NCBI GenBank assembly: GCA_965283955.1
Contig: CBDIQW010000001.1
Span: 1,922,001-1,986,000 of the forward strand
Length of the DNA stretch: 64,000 bases
Origin: Emticicia sp965283955
Lineage (GTDB): Bacteria; Bacteroidota; Bacteroidia; Cytophagales; Spirosomataceae
Reading direction: 5' to 3'
A model generated the notes under the pieces. The model saw only the letters and a list, made by a program, of their open reading frames with translations. It had not been told where the DNA came from and ran no database searches. The number at the start of each line of letters is the position of its first letter. The first letter of the stretch is position 1. The translations under genes and the position numbers were made by a program. Shown here one piece after another: positions 28,628 through 38,226 of this stretch.

Positions 28628-29503
28628 ATGAAAAAAATATTATTCTTTCTCTTTTTCACACAATCGCTCATAGCACAAGTTACTACACTTCCCAACTCAA
28701 TAGGCATTGGTACTGGCATTAATTCGAGCATTCCGCTACACATTAATAAAAATGGTGAACTTGCCAGATTTCAAGGAACAAGCCCATATATCTCACTATT
28801 TGATGGCCTCAATATGAATGGCTATCTACAAGCCATCAATAATACATTTGAGATAGGTTCTAAAAACAATTATGATTTGAATTTCTTTACAGGTGATGCT
28901 CAAAGATTGAAGATTTTTGGCGATGGGACGGGTATTACAGCTTATTCGAGATTTAATATGGGTGCTGGTATGAATCTGGTTGGAGCCATGCGAATGGCAG
29001 GAAACACTGGTGCTTTAGGAGATGTACTGATGTCGCTCGGCAACGGAACACCCGTATGGAGTAGTGTAAGCCAAAACCCGCAGGTTGGGTTTTCGGCTTA
29101 TCTAAACACGAATAAAACATTATTAAATGCAACCGAGTATGTGATAGATAATTTTATTGAACACTTTGATGATGGAGGTAATTTTAATCCTACAAATGGG
29201 CAGTTTACAGTACCTTCTGCTGGATTATATCAGTTTTTATTAAATCCCTTATTGAGTCACGGCACGGTTGCTTCGGGGATTCCTGTCACGGTACGGTTAC
29301 AAGTCAATAATAATTTCCGCTTTCAAACTTCATCCTTGGTTGACATCAGTTCAAGTTATGGCAATGGCTTAAATTCAACGTTCATTGTAAAACTTAATCA
29401 AGGAGATGTTGTTACTTTCTCTTTGATTCAAAACTCTGGTAGTAGTCAAACACTTGCTGCTTACAGTGCAAACTTACTATTTTCGGGATATAAAGTTTAC
29501 TGA
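28628..29503 (+). CDS. Secreted protein with C1q/TNF-like C-terminal domain
   Basis: A 291-residue secreted protein with a signal peptide (MKKILFFLFFTQSLIAQ). Residues about 155-291 match a C1q-like jelly-roll: 'VGFSAYLN', 'NPTNGQFTVPSAGLYQFLL', 'VRLQVNN', 'LNQGDVVTFSL' and 'LLFSGYKVY'. The N-terminal part is Gly/Asn-rich and resembles stalks of tail-spike or cell-surface proteins. It is probably a trimeric surface or adhesin-type protein. The next gene starts four bases after its stop. Confidence 0.65.
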   Translation: MKKILFFLFFTQSLIAQVTTLPNSIGIGTGINSSIPLHINKNGELARFQGTSPYISLFDGLNMNGYLQAINNTFEIGSKNNYDLNFFTGDAQRLKIFGDGTGITAYSRFNMGAGMNLVGAMRMAGNTGALGDVLMSLGNGTPVWSSVSQNPQVGFSAYLNTNKTLLNATEYVIDNFIEHFDDGGNFNPTNGQFTVPSAGLYQFLLNPLLSHGTVASGIPVTVRLQVNNNFRFQTSSLVDISSSYGNGLNSTFIVKLNQGDVVTFSLIQNSGSSQTLAAYSANLLFSGYKVY

Positions 29504-29507
29504 AGAC

Positions 29508-30428
29508 ATGAAAAAAACACTTTTTTTACTACTTATTTCATTGAATACTTTCGCCCAAACCTTCACCGCTGAAACTGGCTACTTATATCTCGGAGAAAAA
29601 GAAACCGAAATGAGTGGCGGACTCGAAATCAAATCGGGAACTATTAAGAAAAACGATAAGATTGATATTTATGCACCATCAGGCAGGAAATTTACGGCAA
29701 CTATCACCAAAATTTCGGGCAAAGGAAATGAAAATTTAGCTCAAGTAAAAGCTGGCGAATACGGCTACTTTGATTTGAAATTCACCGAAAACCCATCTAC
29801 TGGAAAAGATTATGTAAATAAAGGTTTTAAAGTATATCCTGCTGGTTTTCAAGCAAATACAACTGCCATAAAAGCCGAAGCAGATGCCAAACTTTCGGCA
29901 AGTGTCAATTTCAAATCAACGCTTGATGGCAAAGCATTTCGTGGAAAAGTAACTTATAAAGGTGCTTCGTTGTGGCGTAAAGGCGTAAAAAACTTTGCTT
30001 ACAATAAACCCTATTTGCAGCTACAATTTGGTTGTGTTGATGCACCCGATACTCGAACGCTTACCGTTCAAATTTTTAATCCAAAAGAATCTACGGCAAG
30101 CTACACGGCCAAAGATATGGAAGTGAATTTCTCGGGAACAGTCGATGGAAATTCGGCCAACACCACCATTTTTGGTTTTGTCAATGGAAAAGCTACGCCC
30201 AATTTCACGCTTGAAATTACGAAGTGGCAAGCATCAGGCAATAAAGCGATAATTTCGGGCAAAATAAATGGCGAATTACCCGAAGTCAAGATTTTGGGAC
30301 GTTCGACCAAAGTGAATCGTTTTGAGAATGGTGTTTTTGAAAACATTGAAGTTGAAATCTTCAAAGACCAAGCCGATTTGAAAGAAATGATGAAAGCCGC
30401 AGGTGGCGGTGGATTACTGAAAAACTAA
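29508..30428 (+). CDS. Secreted protein with EF-Tu domain 2-like beta-barrel
   Basis: The start at 29508 gives a signal peptide (MKKTLFLLLISLNTFAQ). Residues about 20-90 resemble the EF-Tu domain 2-like translation-factor barrel: 'MSGGLEIKSGTIKKNDKIDIY' and 'GKFTA'-type strands, then 'VKAGEYGYFDL'. No GTPase domain is present. The rest is a beta-rich region of unknown family, with a Gly-rich end. A translation-factor barrel in a secreted protein is unusual and is recorded as a finding. It is probably co-transcribed with the C1q-like gene. Confidence 0.55.
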   Translation: MKKTLFLLLISLNTFAQTFTAETGYLYLGEKETEMSGGLEIKSGTIKKNDKIDIYAPSGRKFTATITKISGKGNENLAQVKAGEYGYFDLKFTENPSTGKDYVNKGFKVYPAGFQANTTAIKAEADAKLSASVNFKSTLDGKAFRGKVTYKGASLWRKGVKNFAYNKPYLQLQFGCVDAPDTRTLTVQIFNPKESTASYTAKDMEVNFSGTVDGNSANTTIFGFVNGKATPNFTLEITKWQASGNKAIISGKINGELPEVKILGRSTKVNRFENGVFENIEVEIFKDQADLKEMMKAAGGGGLLKN

Positions 30429-30435
30429 CAGAAAA

Positions 30436-30473
30436 TCCGCAACAAAGTTCGGATAATAAAACTTCGTTGCGGA
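30436..30473 (-). terminator. Hairpin between convergent genes
   Basis: TCCGCAACAAAGTT (30436-30449) faces AACTTCGTTGCGGA (30460-30473). The pairing is perfect except for one position, which becomes a G-U pair on the minus strand. It lies between the EF-Tu-domain-2-like gene and the convergent lumazine-binding-like gene. Confidence 0.55.
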
Positions 30474-30492
30474 CTTTCAGCAAACAAAACTA

Positions 30493-30909
30493 TCATTTAT
30501 CTATTCGAGTAGAAACTTTATCGACAATAAACCACCAATCGTTTATTTTGATGAGATTGAAATAATCAACAAACAAAAACTTTGGTGTTTCGATTTCGGT
30601 TTTAGCATTGGCAATATTTCCCTGAAAATCAATGAGTTTGATTCTCGCCTCAACGCCATTCTCTTTGGCATGAGGTTTAAAACCGCTCAAATATTGAGTT
30701 CTATCGACATTCCGAAAAACCCCATCTCGATATACTTTCAAGTGGCACGAAGCGTGCATGGCTTTTCCGACTTTTGATGTGTCGCCCGTCATCCAGCCAT
30801 CAAAATAGGTATTAATGGTTGCTTCTATTCCTTGACGCTCGGTGGTTTGGGCGTTTACCCAAAAAATTGTTAAACAGATAAAGGCAATTGTAATAGTAGT
30901 TTTTTTCAT
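30493..30909 (-). CDS. Secreted lumazine-binding-like (NTF2-fold) protein
   Basis: A protein of about 138 residues from the ATG at 30909, with a signal peptide (MKKTTITIAFICLTIFWVNAQ). The rest has the putative lumazine-binding (NTF2-like) pattern: 'IEATINTYFDGWMTGDTSKV', 'MHASCHLKVYRDG' and 'WWFIVDKVSTR'. The function is unknown. A paralogue lies at 51217-51672. Confidence 0.8.
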   Translation of the reverse strand: MKKTTITIAFICLTIFWVNAQTTERQGIEATINTYFDGWMTGDTSKVGKAMHASCHLKVYRDGVFRNVDRTQYLSGFKPHAKENGVEARIKLIDFQGNIANAKTEIETPKFLFVDYFNLIKINDWWFIVDKVSTRIDK

Positions 30910-30996
30910 AATGATTGTTTTTAAACTTTGATGCGATACTTTTCTAACAACGTACAAGAAGCCTTTTTTTATTTAAGAACCTAACATTATTAAATC

Positions 30997-31614
30997 TTAA
31001 CTCAGATGCTTGTTCGCCCAAATCAACAATACGTTCTTTTCTTTCGGAAGCTCTAACTTGTTTATGATATTAGTTCGATGCCCTTCGACAGTTTTTTCTG
31101 AGATAAACAACATTTCGGCTATCTGCTTCGAGGTTTTTTGTTGAGCAATTAGTTCGAGAATCTTCTTTTCGGTGAACGTTAGTTTATTCAAAACATCGTT
31201 TTCTGATGAATTATCAATCAATAAATCGTTTTCGAGGTTTTTACTGATATACTGAATTCCTTTTTTTACGGCTTCCAAACACAATTGTAGATCTTCTTGG
31301 GCATTTTCTTTCAGAATATAGCCCGATACCTCAAATTGATTTGCCTTTTTGAAAACCGTCATTTCTTTGTGCATGGTCAGCAAAATTACTTTGGTTTTGA
31401 GCTTCTGACGATACACTTTTTCGAGTACTTCGAGACCGTCCATACCAGGCATATTTATATCTAAAATAGCAATATTAGGCTGATGCGTATTAATCAGATT
31501 ATAAGCCGTAATGCCATTTGAACAAATATCTTCTACTTTATAGCCCAGTGATTCTACAAAACCTTTTGTTCCCATGAGTGTAAACGGATGGTCATCGGCA
31601 ATGAGGATTCTCAT
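30997..31614 (-). CDS. NarL/LuxR-type response regulator
   Basis: A 205-residue regulator. The receiver has 'IADDHPFTLMG', the phospho-aspartate in 'AILDINMPGMDG', 'LLTMHK' and 'YILKENAQ'. The C-terminal LuxR helix-turn-helix is 'LTFTEKKILELIAQQKTSKQ' and 'ISEKTVEGHRTNIINKL'. It overlaps the end of the kinase gene by ATGA, so the pair is translationally coupled. Confidence 0.95.
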   Translation of the reverse strand: MRILIADDHPFTLMGTKGFVESLGYKVEDICSNGITAYNLINTHQPNIAILDINMPGMDGLEVLEKVYRQKLKTKVILLTMHKEMTVFKKANQFEVSGYILKENAQEDLQLCLEAVKKGIQYISKNLENDLLIDNSSENDVLNKLTFTEKKILELIAQQKTSKQIAEMLFISEKTVEGHRTNIINKLELPKEKNVLLIWANKHLS

Positions 31615-33596
31615 AATTTTCTTGGAATATTTATCGTAATAACTGTGCCTTCTGATGAAGAACTAATGTTTGCTTCGCCACCTATCACACGGCTACGCTC
31701 AATGATATTATGTAAGCCAAATGCTTTCCCACTATTAAGTGCTTGCTTCACATCAAAGCCTTTACCGTTATCTCTAATTTCAATTAATATTTTATCTTTT
31801 TCTTCCAAAACTGTTATTTTGGCTGCGTGGGCTTTGGCATATTTGATGATATTTGTGAGTGCTTCTTGGATAATTCTATAAATCTGCAATTCGTCAGCAG
31901 AAGTGAGAACCCCTGTATATAGCATATCAGTGCTAATAAAGAAATTATTCTGGTTCTGAATTCGCTCAACTAATTGTTCAACATTAGGCACGAGTCCAAT
32001 TTTATCAAACATCACAGGATGAAGGTTTCGACTAATGCCACGAATATCGTTGATGATAGTATCTATCTTTTTGTTTACGACCGACAAATCTTGGCTAAAA
32101 ATAGACTTCAAATTGAGTAATTCGTGACTAATACTATCGTGCAAATCGCTGGCAATTCGTTTTCGTTCATCTTCGGTATTTTCGAGTAATTGTTTCGTAA
32201 AATTCATACTATTTGTTTTTTCTTGTCTCAGAAGTTTTTGTCTTTGCCACGAATAATAGGCAAGAACAGCTAATAATAAGCCACTTAGCGATGCTACTAA
32301 TAAGGCAATGTATGTATTTTTTTGAGTTATTTCTTGTTGTTGAATTTGTATCTGCTGCTCTTTCTTTTCGGTTTGATATTTTTTGTCGAGTTCAGCAACT
32401 TTATTCCTTAATATTTTATTTGATAAGCTATCTTCTGCGATTTCAGCCTTTTCAAGATATATTCTTGCATTTTCAAAGTCTTTTTTGGCGAGGGCTTCAT
32501 CGTGTAATATTTGATAATAAAGTTTCAGACTAACATAATCTTCGTTTTCGAGTCGATTAGGTATCTTGCGTTTGTAAATAGCTGTATTTTCAGCATTTAC
32601 ACCTGCTTTCACATCATATTCGGCCAAAGCATTATAAAAATAGTTTTCTGCTACCTCATCATCAATTTCCTTTATCTTTGTTTTTGTTTTCTTTAAAATA
32701 ATATTAGCTTCTTTCAACCGATTTTCTCTCACCATTTTCAAGGCAAACCAACTTTCAATCGCTATATCATCACGAATTGTTTTTGGTTCTGACCATTTAT
32801 TATAAATATTGTGTGTCGAATCAATAAATGATAAAAGATTTGGATGTTCAGATGAGTTAAAAGTATTAATCTTATTCAACGAAACCACTATTATAGTACT
32901 GGTATCTCTTGAAGCTACTGCCAATTCATAAGCTTTCTGTTCATACCTGAGGGCTTCAGTATAATTATCTTCAAAATTATAAATACAGGCAATACCTGAA
33001 TATACGTTGCCTTGCCAAGAAACATCCTTGATTTTTTCAAATAGTTTTAATGCTTCCTGCCCTGCCTTGAGCGATTTATCGAGTTTTCCGTTGTTTAAAT
33101 AACTAAAAAGCAGATTGTAATTCACGACTGCATTAGTAAATACACCATCATAATTAACAGGCTTCAATAGTGCTTTTTCCAAATAAAAAACGCCTAAGTT
33201 ATTATTACTTAGGGCGTCATAAATATTACCAATGTTGTAATATAACTCTGACCTTTTTTTCTCCGAAATTTTGTATTCAAATTTTTTCAGAAAAGATAAA
33301 TTGAGCTTCAAAAAAGAAGTATCAATCTGATAAACATAACTTAGAGTTCGGCCTGTGATAGACAAAATTTGTGCGGCAGAATCTACCTTCCCTGCTCGCA
33401 TCAACTGATTATATCTTTTATAAAAAAATGACATATAAGCAGTTCCTTTGGTATTCTCTGGGTTATGCAAATACTGACCATAAAAGTCAAATTTCTCTTC
33501 CGGAGGCTTTTTAAAATCTAAAGTCTGCTCTTCTATAGATAGAGAACACCCAGTCGATAAGAATAAAAGAAATAGGTAAAAAATAATATTTTTCAA
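31611..33596 (-). CDS. TPR-containing sensor histidine kinase (NarX/LiaS type)
   Basis: A 661-residue kinase with a lipoprotein-like signal (LLFLSTGCS, Cys17). Helical repeats of TPR type fill residues 50-400 (for example 'LYYNIGNIYDALSNNNLGVFY' split as 'YYNIGNIYDALSNNNLG'). A coiled-coil and one membrane segment ('YIALLVASLSGLLLAVLAYY') follow, then HisKA_3 with 'RKRIASDLHDSISHEL' and an HATPase domain with 'EIRDNGKGFDV'. It partners the NarL-type regulator. The sensory role probably lies in the exported TPR region. Confidence 0.92.
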   Translation of the reverse strand: MKNIIFYLFLLFLSTGCSLSIEEQTLDFKKPPEEKFDFYGQYLHNPENTKGTAYMSFFYKRYNQLMRAGKVDSAAQILSITGRTLSYVYQIDTSFLKLNLSFLKKFEYKISEKKRSELYYNIGNIYDALSNNNLGVFYLEKALLKPVNYDGVFTNAVVNYNLLFSYLNNGKLDKSLKAGQEALKLFEKIKDVSWQGNVYSGIACIYNFEDNYTEALRYEQKAYELAVASRDTSTIIVVSLNKINTFNSSEHPNLLSFIDSTHNIYNKWSEPKTIRDDIAIESWFALKMVRENRLKEANIILKKTKTKIKEIDDEVAENYFYNALAEYDVKAGVNAENTAIYKRKIPNRLENEDYVSLKLYYQILHDEALAKKDFENARIYLEKAEIAEDSLSNKILRNKVAELDKKYQTEKKEQQIQIQQQEITQKNTYIALLVASLSGLLLAVLAYYSWQRQKLLRQEKTNSMNFTKQLLENTEDERKRIASDLHDSISHELLNLKSIFSQDLSVVNKKIDTIINDIRGISRNLHPVMFDKIGLVPNVEQLVERIQNQNNFFISTDMLYTGVLTSADELQIYRIIQEALTNIIKYAKAHAAKITVLEEKDKILIEIRDNGKGFDVKQALNSGKAFGLHNIIERSRVIGGEANISSSSEGTVITINIPRKL

Positions 33597-33682
33597 AATC
33601 CAAGAATACGTTTTAAATTTTCATAACTATTTCGTAAAAGTAATAGATATTTTTATTGCTTTGCGGACTTAGTCAAAAAACA

Positions 33683-33727
33683 GGGGTTTCCCCTTGTATC
33701 AAGCAGAGGCCAATAATTTTAACTTTG
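33683..33727 (+). promoter_or_regulatory. GGGG-TTT-CCCC palindrome and -7 box upstream of the propeller kinase
   Basis: CAGGGGTTTCCCC (palindrome core 33683-33693) is followed after exactly 26 bases by TAACTTTG (33720-33727), which fits TAnnTTTG. The start codon is about 100 bases further on. The same palindrome with the same 26-base spacing is found at 38372-38416, so the two promoters probably share a regulator. Confidence 0.6.
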
Positions 33728-33829
33728 CAAAGTGAAAACTTCTTAAATGAAAGAGTAAAATACTTATCAAAATGTGTTTTTTGTGTTTCGCATTTTACTT
33801 AGTTTTACGAGCCTAATTACAAAACCACA

Positions 33830-36800
33830 ATGAAACCATATTTTTTGAGCAAAAAACTGCTTTTTTTAAGCTGTTTTTTCTTGAGTACATTTGTTTTTGG
33901 CCAAACAGTTCACTATGATTTGGCCCTCATCCGAAAACACTTGACCACTATCGACGGTCTAAGCGATAACCATGTAAATACAACATTCATCGACTCACAA
34001 AATAAAGTATGGCTGCTAACCAACAACAAAATTGGCTTACTGGAAAATAATGAAATAAAAAACTTTGAATTTGCAAATGCCTATTCAAACAAGGGCTTCA
34101 ATGCTGCCATAGAAGATGCCAAAGGTAATTTTTGGCTAACCGAAAACTTTGAATGGTATTATCCATTTAATGTGCAGCGTTGTGTTATATTCAACCCTAT
34201 CAATAAGTCATCAATTTCAGTTGAAAAATACATTCATAAAAATATAGCCATTCACTCGGTCATAGCTGACCACAACCGACAAATTTATATCAGCACTAAA
34301 ACTGGACAAATCTATCGTTTTGATTCGAAAAGCAAACATCTCCAATTACTCGTAACTCTATCAAAAACACCAATAAAACTGCTTTATGCAGGCACAAAAG
34401 GCATTATTGCGGGTATCGAACACGATTCCAGAAAAGACGCTCAACTCATACAACTCAATTCTGAGGGTAAGATTATCATTCAAGAAAACCTCCCAAGCAA
34501 GTTCGTAAGGTCAATTTTAGAATTCGATAATCACTTATTTTATGTACTCACGGGCGAAGGCTTTCTTGAGTTAAAAGCATTCGGTAGTAGGTTCGTCAAA
34601 CGCTTTGCGGTTTCAAAAGATAGTTATTTATCCAATATTATTTACGATAAAAACAAAGATTTTCTTGTCGTAAATCAGGGAAATACTCTTGATTTTTTTA
34701 ACAATGATTTGGTTCTATTGAAAAAAGAAAAATTCGACTTTTTAGTTCATGATGTAGTCAGCGATAACAAAGGAAACTTATTTCTTACAACCAACAACGG
34801 TGTGCATATAATCCGATTGATTGAGCAAAAGATTAAGACGTTTTTGAAGAATAACCAACCCGATAAAATCAATGACAATTATTCTTGTAGAGCGATTCTG
34901 AAAATAGACCAAGAAAATCTGTTGGTAAATACTAATAAAAGAAGGCAAATAATTAACCTAAAAACGGGTACAACAAAAGCTTTACACGATTTCAGTAACC
35001 AAACAGGAACTGATTATCGTTTTGTGTTATCGGTTTTGAAAGATACAGATGGTGATTTATTATTTGGTGAAAATGCCTTAGTAAAAACCGATTTAAAACA
35101 AAACAAAGACATTACACTATGCAACTTAGACAGCACCAAAATTTGGTCGATTGCCCAATACAAAGGCGGTTTTCTTTTAGGGCTCGAAAAGAAAGGAATC
35201 ATTTATTTCGATAAAAAAAGCAAACAAACAAAACAATACACCAAAATTGACCCAACCTTAAAAAACTCGATCATCTACGATTTTTTTATGGTTAACGAAA
35301 ACGACGTTTTCATAGCTTCGGAGGCAGGTTTATATCGGTTTAGAAATAACGAGATTTTTGAGAAAGTAAAGTTCCCGAAAGAAAAAAACACTCAAATGAC
35401 TTGTTTTTCGATAAAAAAAGACAAAAAACAAGCCAATCAACTATTAATTGCCAGCATCAGCGGCATCTGGATTTATGATTTGGTGAAACATTCGATTAAC
35501 CCTTTTATTCAAGACCTTGACTTTCAGAGTAGAAAATACTTATCGGCTTATCGCACCAATAATGGCGTTTGGGCAAGTTCAGACGATGGTATTTGGCACT
35601 TCGACGATAAGGGCATTTTACTGAAAATATATACAGAAACCGACGGCCTCACCACCAAAGAATGTAACCGATTATCGCACCATCAAGACGATGACGACAT
35701 TTTATATTTTGGTGGAATAAACGGCCTAAATATGCTTAACCCTTCCAATTTTTCGAGTAAAAAAGAAAAACAATTTGATATAAAAATAGATGCCATTTAC
35801 ACATTTGAGGGGCTTTCTAAAAACCGAGAATTGAATAATTATGATAGCTCAATCTTAGACCTAAGCCGCAATGAAAGTAACGTAGAATTAATTCTTTCGT
35901 ATGAAGATTTCAAGTATGATTGTACCAAGAAATATTATTATAGAAGTGACAAATCGGTTGTGAGCGAGTGGCTACCACTCACCGACCGAACCTTATTGCT
36001 CAATAATATAGACCACGGAACAACCAATGTAGAAATCAGGGTTGTTAGCTGCGATAATTTTACGGAAGCTCGTATTCAAAAACTAACTATCAATCGCCAA
36101 AAACCTTTATATCTGGAGTGGTATTTTTTTCCAATCATCTCAGTTTTTATAGGCCTTTTAGTTTGGGGAGTTATCAAATATTCGACGTATCAGCTTCGTA
36201 TGCGAAACGAACTTTTACAAAAGAAAGTTGATGAGCAAACGCACTCACTCAAAGAAAGTTTGACACTCAAAGAAACCCTTCTTTCGCTTTTGGTGCATGA
36301 TGTGCGTTACCCTATTCAGAGTTTTTATGATATATCAAAAAAACTGGCCTACCTTACCCAAAAAAATGATAAGGAAAGGCTTTTTCTGCTCGGAAAAGAA
36401 ACAGAAAGCAAAAGTAGAAAAGTCTTGTGGCTCATTGATGAGCTGGTTTATTGGGTAAAAAGTACAAACAAAAACTGGGAGTTGAACCTCTCAGAGCGAA
36501 ACCTGGGGGAGCTTCTGATACAAATATTTGATATTTATGCAGATGAATTGAAAGAAAAATCACTGACGTATGAAATCATCAATGCCGATATAAGTGTTAA
36601 AATAGATTATGGTTTATTGGTGATTATCTTCAGAAATTTACTTTTCAATTCAATTGTTCATTCAAAGCCGCAGTCTCAAATCAGGATTTTAATTTCTGAA
36701 ACAAAAAACAGCTTTTTTTTAGAAATCGAAAACCAAAAAGGGAATGAAAACCGTATGTTACACGAAGGTTTAGGACTTGGACTAACTTTACTGCTTCCAC

Positions 36801-36886
36801 TTTTAGAAAAAGCAAGTATAAAATTGAATAACCTCGAAAGTAAAGAAACCTTTACAGCCAAACTGCAACTCAACAAAACTACCTAA
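33830..36886 (+). CDS. Propeller-type sensor histidine kinase without fused regulator
   Basis: A 1018-residue kinase. A signal peptide ends near residue 25 ('STFVFGQ'). A long beta-propeller sensory region (two-component-regulator propeller repeats, for example 'LTTIDGLSDNHVNTTFIDSQ' and 'ETDGLTTKECNRL') fills most of residues 30-640. A Y_Y_Y-like domain and a membrane segment ('FFPIISVFIGLLVWGVI') follow, then a kinase core with 'LLVHDVRYPIQSF' and 'GLGLGLTLLLPLL'. This is the hybrid two-component layout without the usual receiver and AraC output. The next gene, six bases on, is its likely partner. Confidence 0.88.
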   Translation: MKPYFLSKKLLFLSCFFLSTFVFGQTVHYDLALIRKHLTTIDGLSDNHVNTTFIDSQNKVWLLTNNKIGLLENNEIKNFEFANAYSNKGFNAAIEDAKGNFWLTENFEWYYPFNVQRCVIFNPINKSSISVEKYIHKNIAIHSVIADHNRQIYISTKTGQIYRFDSKSKHLQLLVTLSKTPIKLLYAGTKGIIAGIEHDSRKDAQLIQLNSEGKIIIQENLPSKFVRSILEFDNHLFYVLTGEGFLELKAFGSRFVKRFAVSKDSYLSNIIYDKNKDFLVVNQGNTLDFFNNDLVLLKKEKFDFLVHDVVSDNKGNLFLTTNNGVHIIRLIEQKIKTFLKNNQPDKINDNYSCRAILKIDQENLLVNTNKRRQIINLKTGTTKALHDFSNQTGTDYRFVLSVLKDTDGDLLFGENALVKTDLKQNKDITLCNLDSTKIWSIAQYKGGFLLGLEKKGIIYFDKKSKQTKQYTKIDPTLKNSIIYDFFMVNENDVFIASEAGLYRFRNNEIFEKVKFPKEKNTQMTCFSIKKDKKQANQLLIASISGIWIYDLVKHSINPFIQDLDFQSRKYLSAYRTNNGVWASSDDGIWHFDDKGILLKIYTETDGLTTKECNRLSHHQDDDDILYFGGINGLNMLNPSNFSSKKEKQFDIKIDAIYTFEGLSKNRELNNYDSSILDLSRNESNVELILSYEDFKYDCTKKYYYRSDKSVVSEWLPLTDRTLLLNNIDHGTTNVEIRVVSCDNFTEARIQKLTINRQKPLYLEWYFFPIISVFIGLLVWGVIKYSTYQLRMRNELLQKKVDEQTHSLKESLTLKETLLSLLVHDVRYPIQSFYDISKKLAYLTQKNDKERLFLLGKETESKSRKVLWLIDELVYWVKSTNKNWELNLSERNLGELLIQIFDIYADELKEKSLTYEIINADISVKIDYGLLVIIFRNLLFNSIVHSKPQSQIRILISETKNSFFLEIENQKGNENRMLHEGLGLGLTLLLPLLEKASIKLNNLESKETFTAKLQLNKTT

Positions 36887-36892
36887 ACACGA

Positions 36893-37612
36893 ATGAAATA
36901 CTACAACTGCTTAGTATTGGAAGATACACTCAGCGACCAATTGGCGATTGAGATGGTTTTGGACCAATTTCCTGAGATCCATCCTACTTATGCCAATACG
37001 CCAAGAGGATTTTTGCAGGAACTATCAAAGCAAAAATATCAGATTTTTATTGTTGATATAATGCTTCAAGATAGGCTCACAGGCATTGATTTGATTCACT
37101 CAATATCTGATACTTCGGCCTGGGTCATTATTTCAAGTTCGATGGATAGTAAAGATTATTATGAGCAGTATAAGTCATTGAAATTCAATAAGTTTTTTAT
37201 CAAAAAGCCTATTGATGAATTTATATTTAAGACCAATCTTGAATCATTTTTGTTTTCAAGACAAGAAGAAAAAATGATTGGTGCCGAAGAATATCATATC
37301 ATGCTCAAGCAGGGAAACTATGTTTATAGAGTAGCTTACAACGAAATTATTCTTATCGAAACCGCCGACCACGCTACTACGGTTTATACCGAAAAAAGCA
37401 AATATACTACTTACACATCTCTGAAAACATTTGAAGATTTATTAAAAGAATTTTATTTTGAAAAAGTAAATCGAAATTCGTTGGTAAACATGACTGCCGT
37501 GAAGCGAATCAATATCAAAGAAAATTACCTTGAAATTGATAAACATCAGGTTCAAATAAGCCGAAGCAATCGACAGTCGTTCATTGATCGATTTATTGAT
37601 AGAGCTGTGTAG
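36893..37612 (+). CDS. LytTR family response regulator
   Basis: A 239-residue regulator in the same operon as the propeller kinase. The receiver is slightly divergent: 'LVLEDTLSDQLAIEM', phospho-aspartate in 'IFIVDIMLQDRLTGID', 'VIISSS' and 'FIKKPI'. The LytTR domain has 'NEIILIETADHATTVYTEKS' and 'FEKVNRNSLVNMTAVKRINI'. It has a receiver-only paralogue directly downstream (37819-38199), which shares its opening 'CLVLED-LSDQL' and its 'KSL-F-KF' and 'DEFIFKT--ESFLFS' patterns. Confidence 0.92.
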   Translation: MKYYNCLVLEDTLSDQLAIEMVLDQFPEIHPTYANTPRGFLQELSKQKYQIFIVDIMLQDRLTGIDLIHSISDTSAWVIISSSMDSKDYYEQYKSLKFNKFFIKKPIDEFIFKTNLESFLFSRQEEKMIGAEEYHIMLKQGNYVYRVAYNEIILIETADHATTVYTEKSKYTTYTSLKTFEDLLKEFYFEKVNRNSLVNMTAVKRINIKENYLEIDKHQVQISRSNRQSFIDRFIDRAV

Positions 37613-37688
37613 GGCAAGATGGGCTTAATAGACTTTCGAATAACGAGTTACTGGCTAACCAGTGGCTGTTTTTGTATTGCCTAAACCA

Positions 37689-37740
37689 ACCAATCACGTA
37701 ATAAATAGTTCCATTCACGCAATAAAAACTACCATTCACG
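37689..37740 (+). promoter_or_regulatory. Three direct repeats at 21-bp period (probable LytTR operator), copy 1
   Basis: ACCAATCACG (37689-37698), TCCATTCACG (37710-37719) and ACCATTCACG (37731-37740) repeat with exactly 21-bp spacing. Direct repeats two helical turns apart are typical of LytTR-type sites. AACCTTTG (37784-37791), a TAnnTTTG-like -7 box, follows 43 bases after the last repeat, and the receiver-only gene starts 27 bases later. The same arrangement is found at 38227-38278. Confidence 0.65.
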
Positions 37741-37818
37741 GTGTAGAAGCTTCAGGAGTATTGTTTTGTCTAAAATTGTTGAGAACCTTTGTATTTACGA
37801 AGCCCCCAACGAAATTGC

Positions 37819-38199
37819 ATGAAACAATTTGACTGTTTGGTGTTAGAGGATTCTCTAAGCGACCAATTATCTATCGAGATGATTCTCAATCAGTTTCCAG
37901 AAATTGAAACATTCTATATAAGCAACTCCAAAGATTTCTTGAACGAAGTCTCCAAAAGGTCGTATACACTTATCGTTGTTGATATAAAACTACAAGAATC
38001 AATGACAGGTATCGACCTAATACAGTACCTGAAAGATGCCTCCACCTGGGTAATTATTTGCAGTGCCTACGAAAGTAAGGTCTATTATAATCAATATAAA
38101 TCACTGAATTTTACAAAGTTTTATGTGCAGAAACCAGTCGATGAGTTTATCTTCAAAACCCATATTGAATCATTTCTGTTTTCAAAAAAACACGCATAA
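37819..38199 (+). CDS. Single-domain receiver protein, paralogue of the LytTR regulator
   Basis: A 126-residue receiver from ATG 37819: 'LVLEDSLSDQLSIEMILN', phospho-aspartate in 'LIVVDIKLQESMTGID', 'WVIICSAY' and 'YVQKPVDEF'. All key residues are present. It ends 'FLFSKKHA' exactly where the paralogue at 36893 goes on to its LytTR domain, so it looks like a duplicate that lost the output domain. It could act as a phosphate sink or protein-protein adaptor. It has its own promoter and operator-like repeats. Confidence 0.88.
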   Translation: MKQFDCLVLEDSLSDQLSIEMILNQFPEIETFYISNSKDFLNEVSKRSYTLIVVDIKLQESMTGIDLIQYLKDASTWVIICSAYESKVYYNQYKSLNFTKFYVQKPVDEFIFKTHIESFLFSKKHA

Positions 38200-38226
38200 A
38201 AACTCCATTCTCCTATTTCTTCCGAA

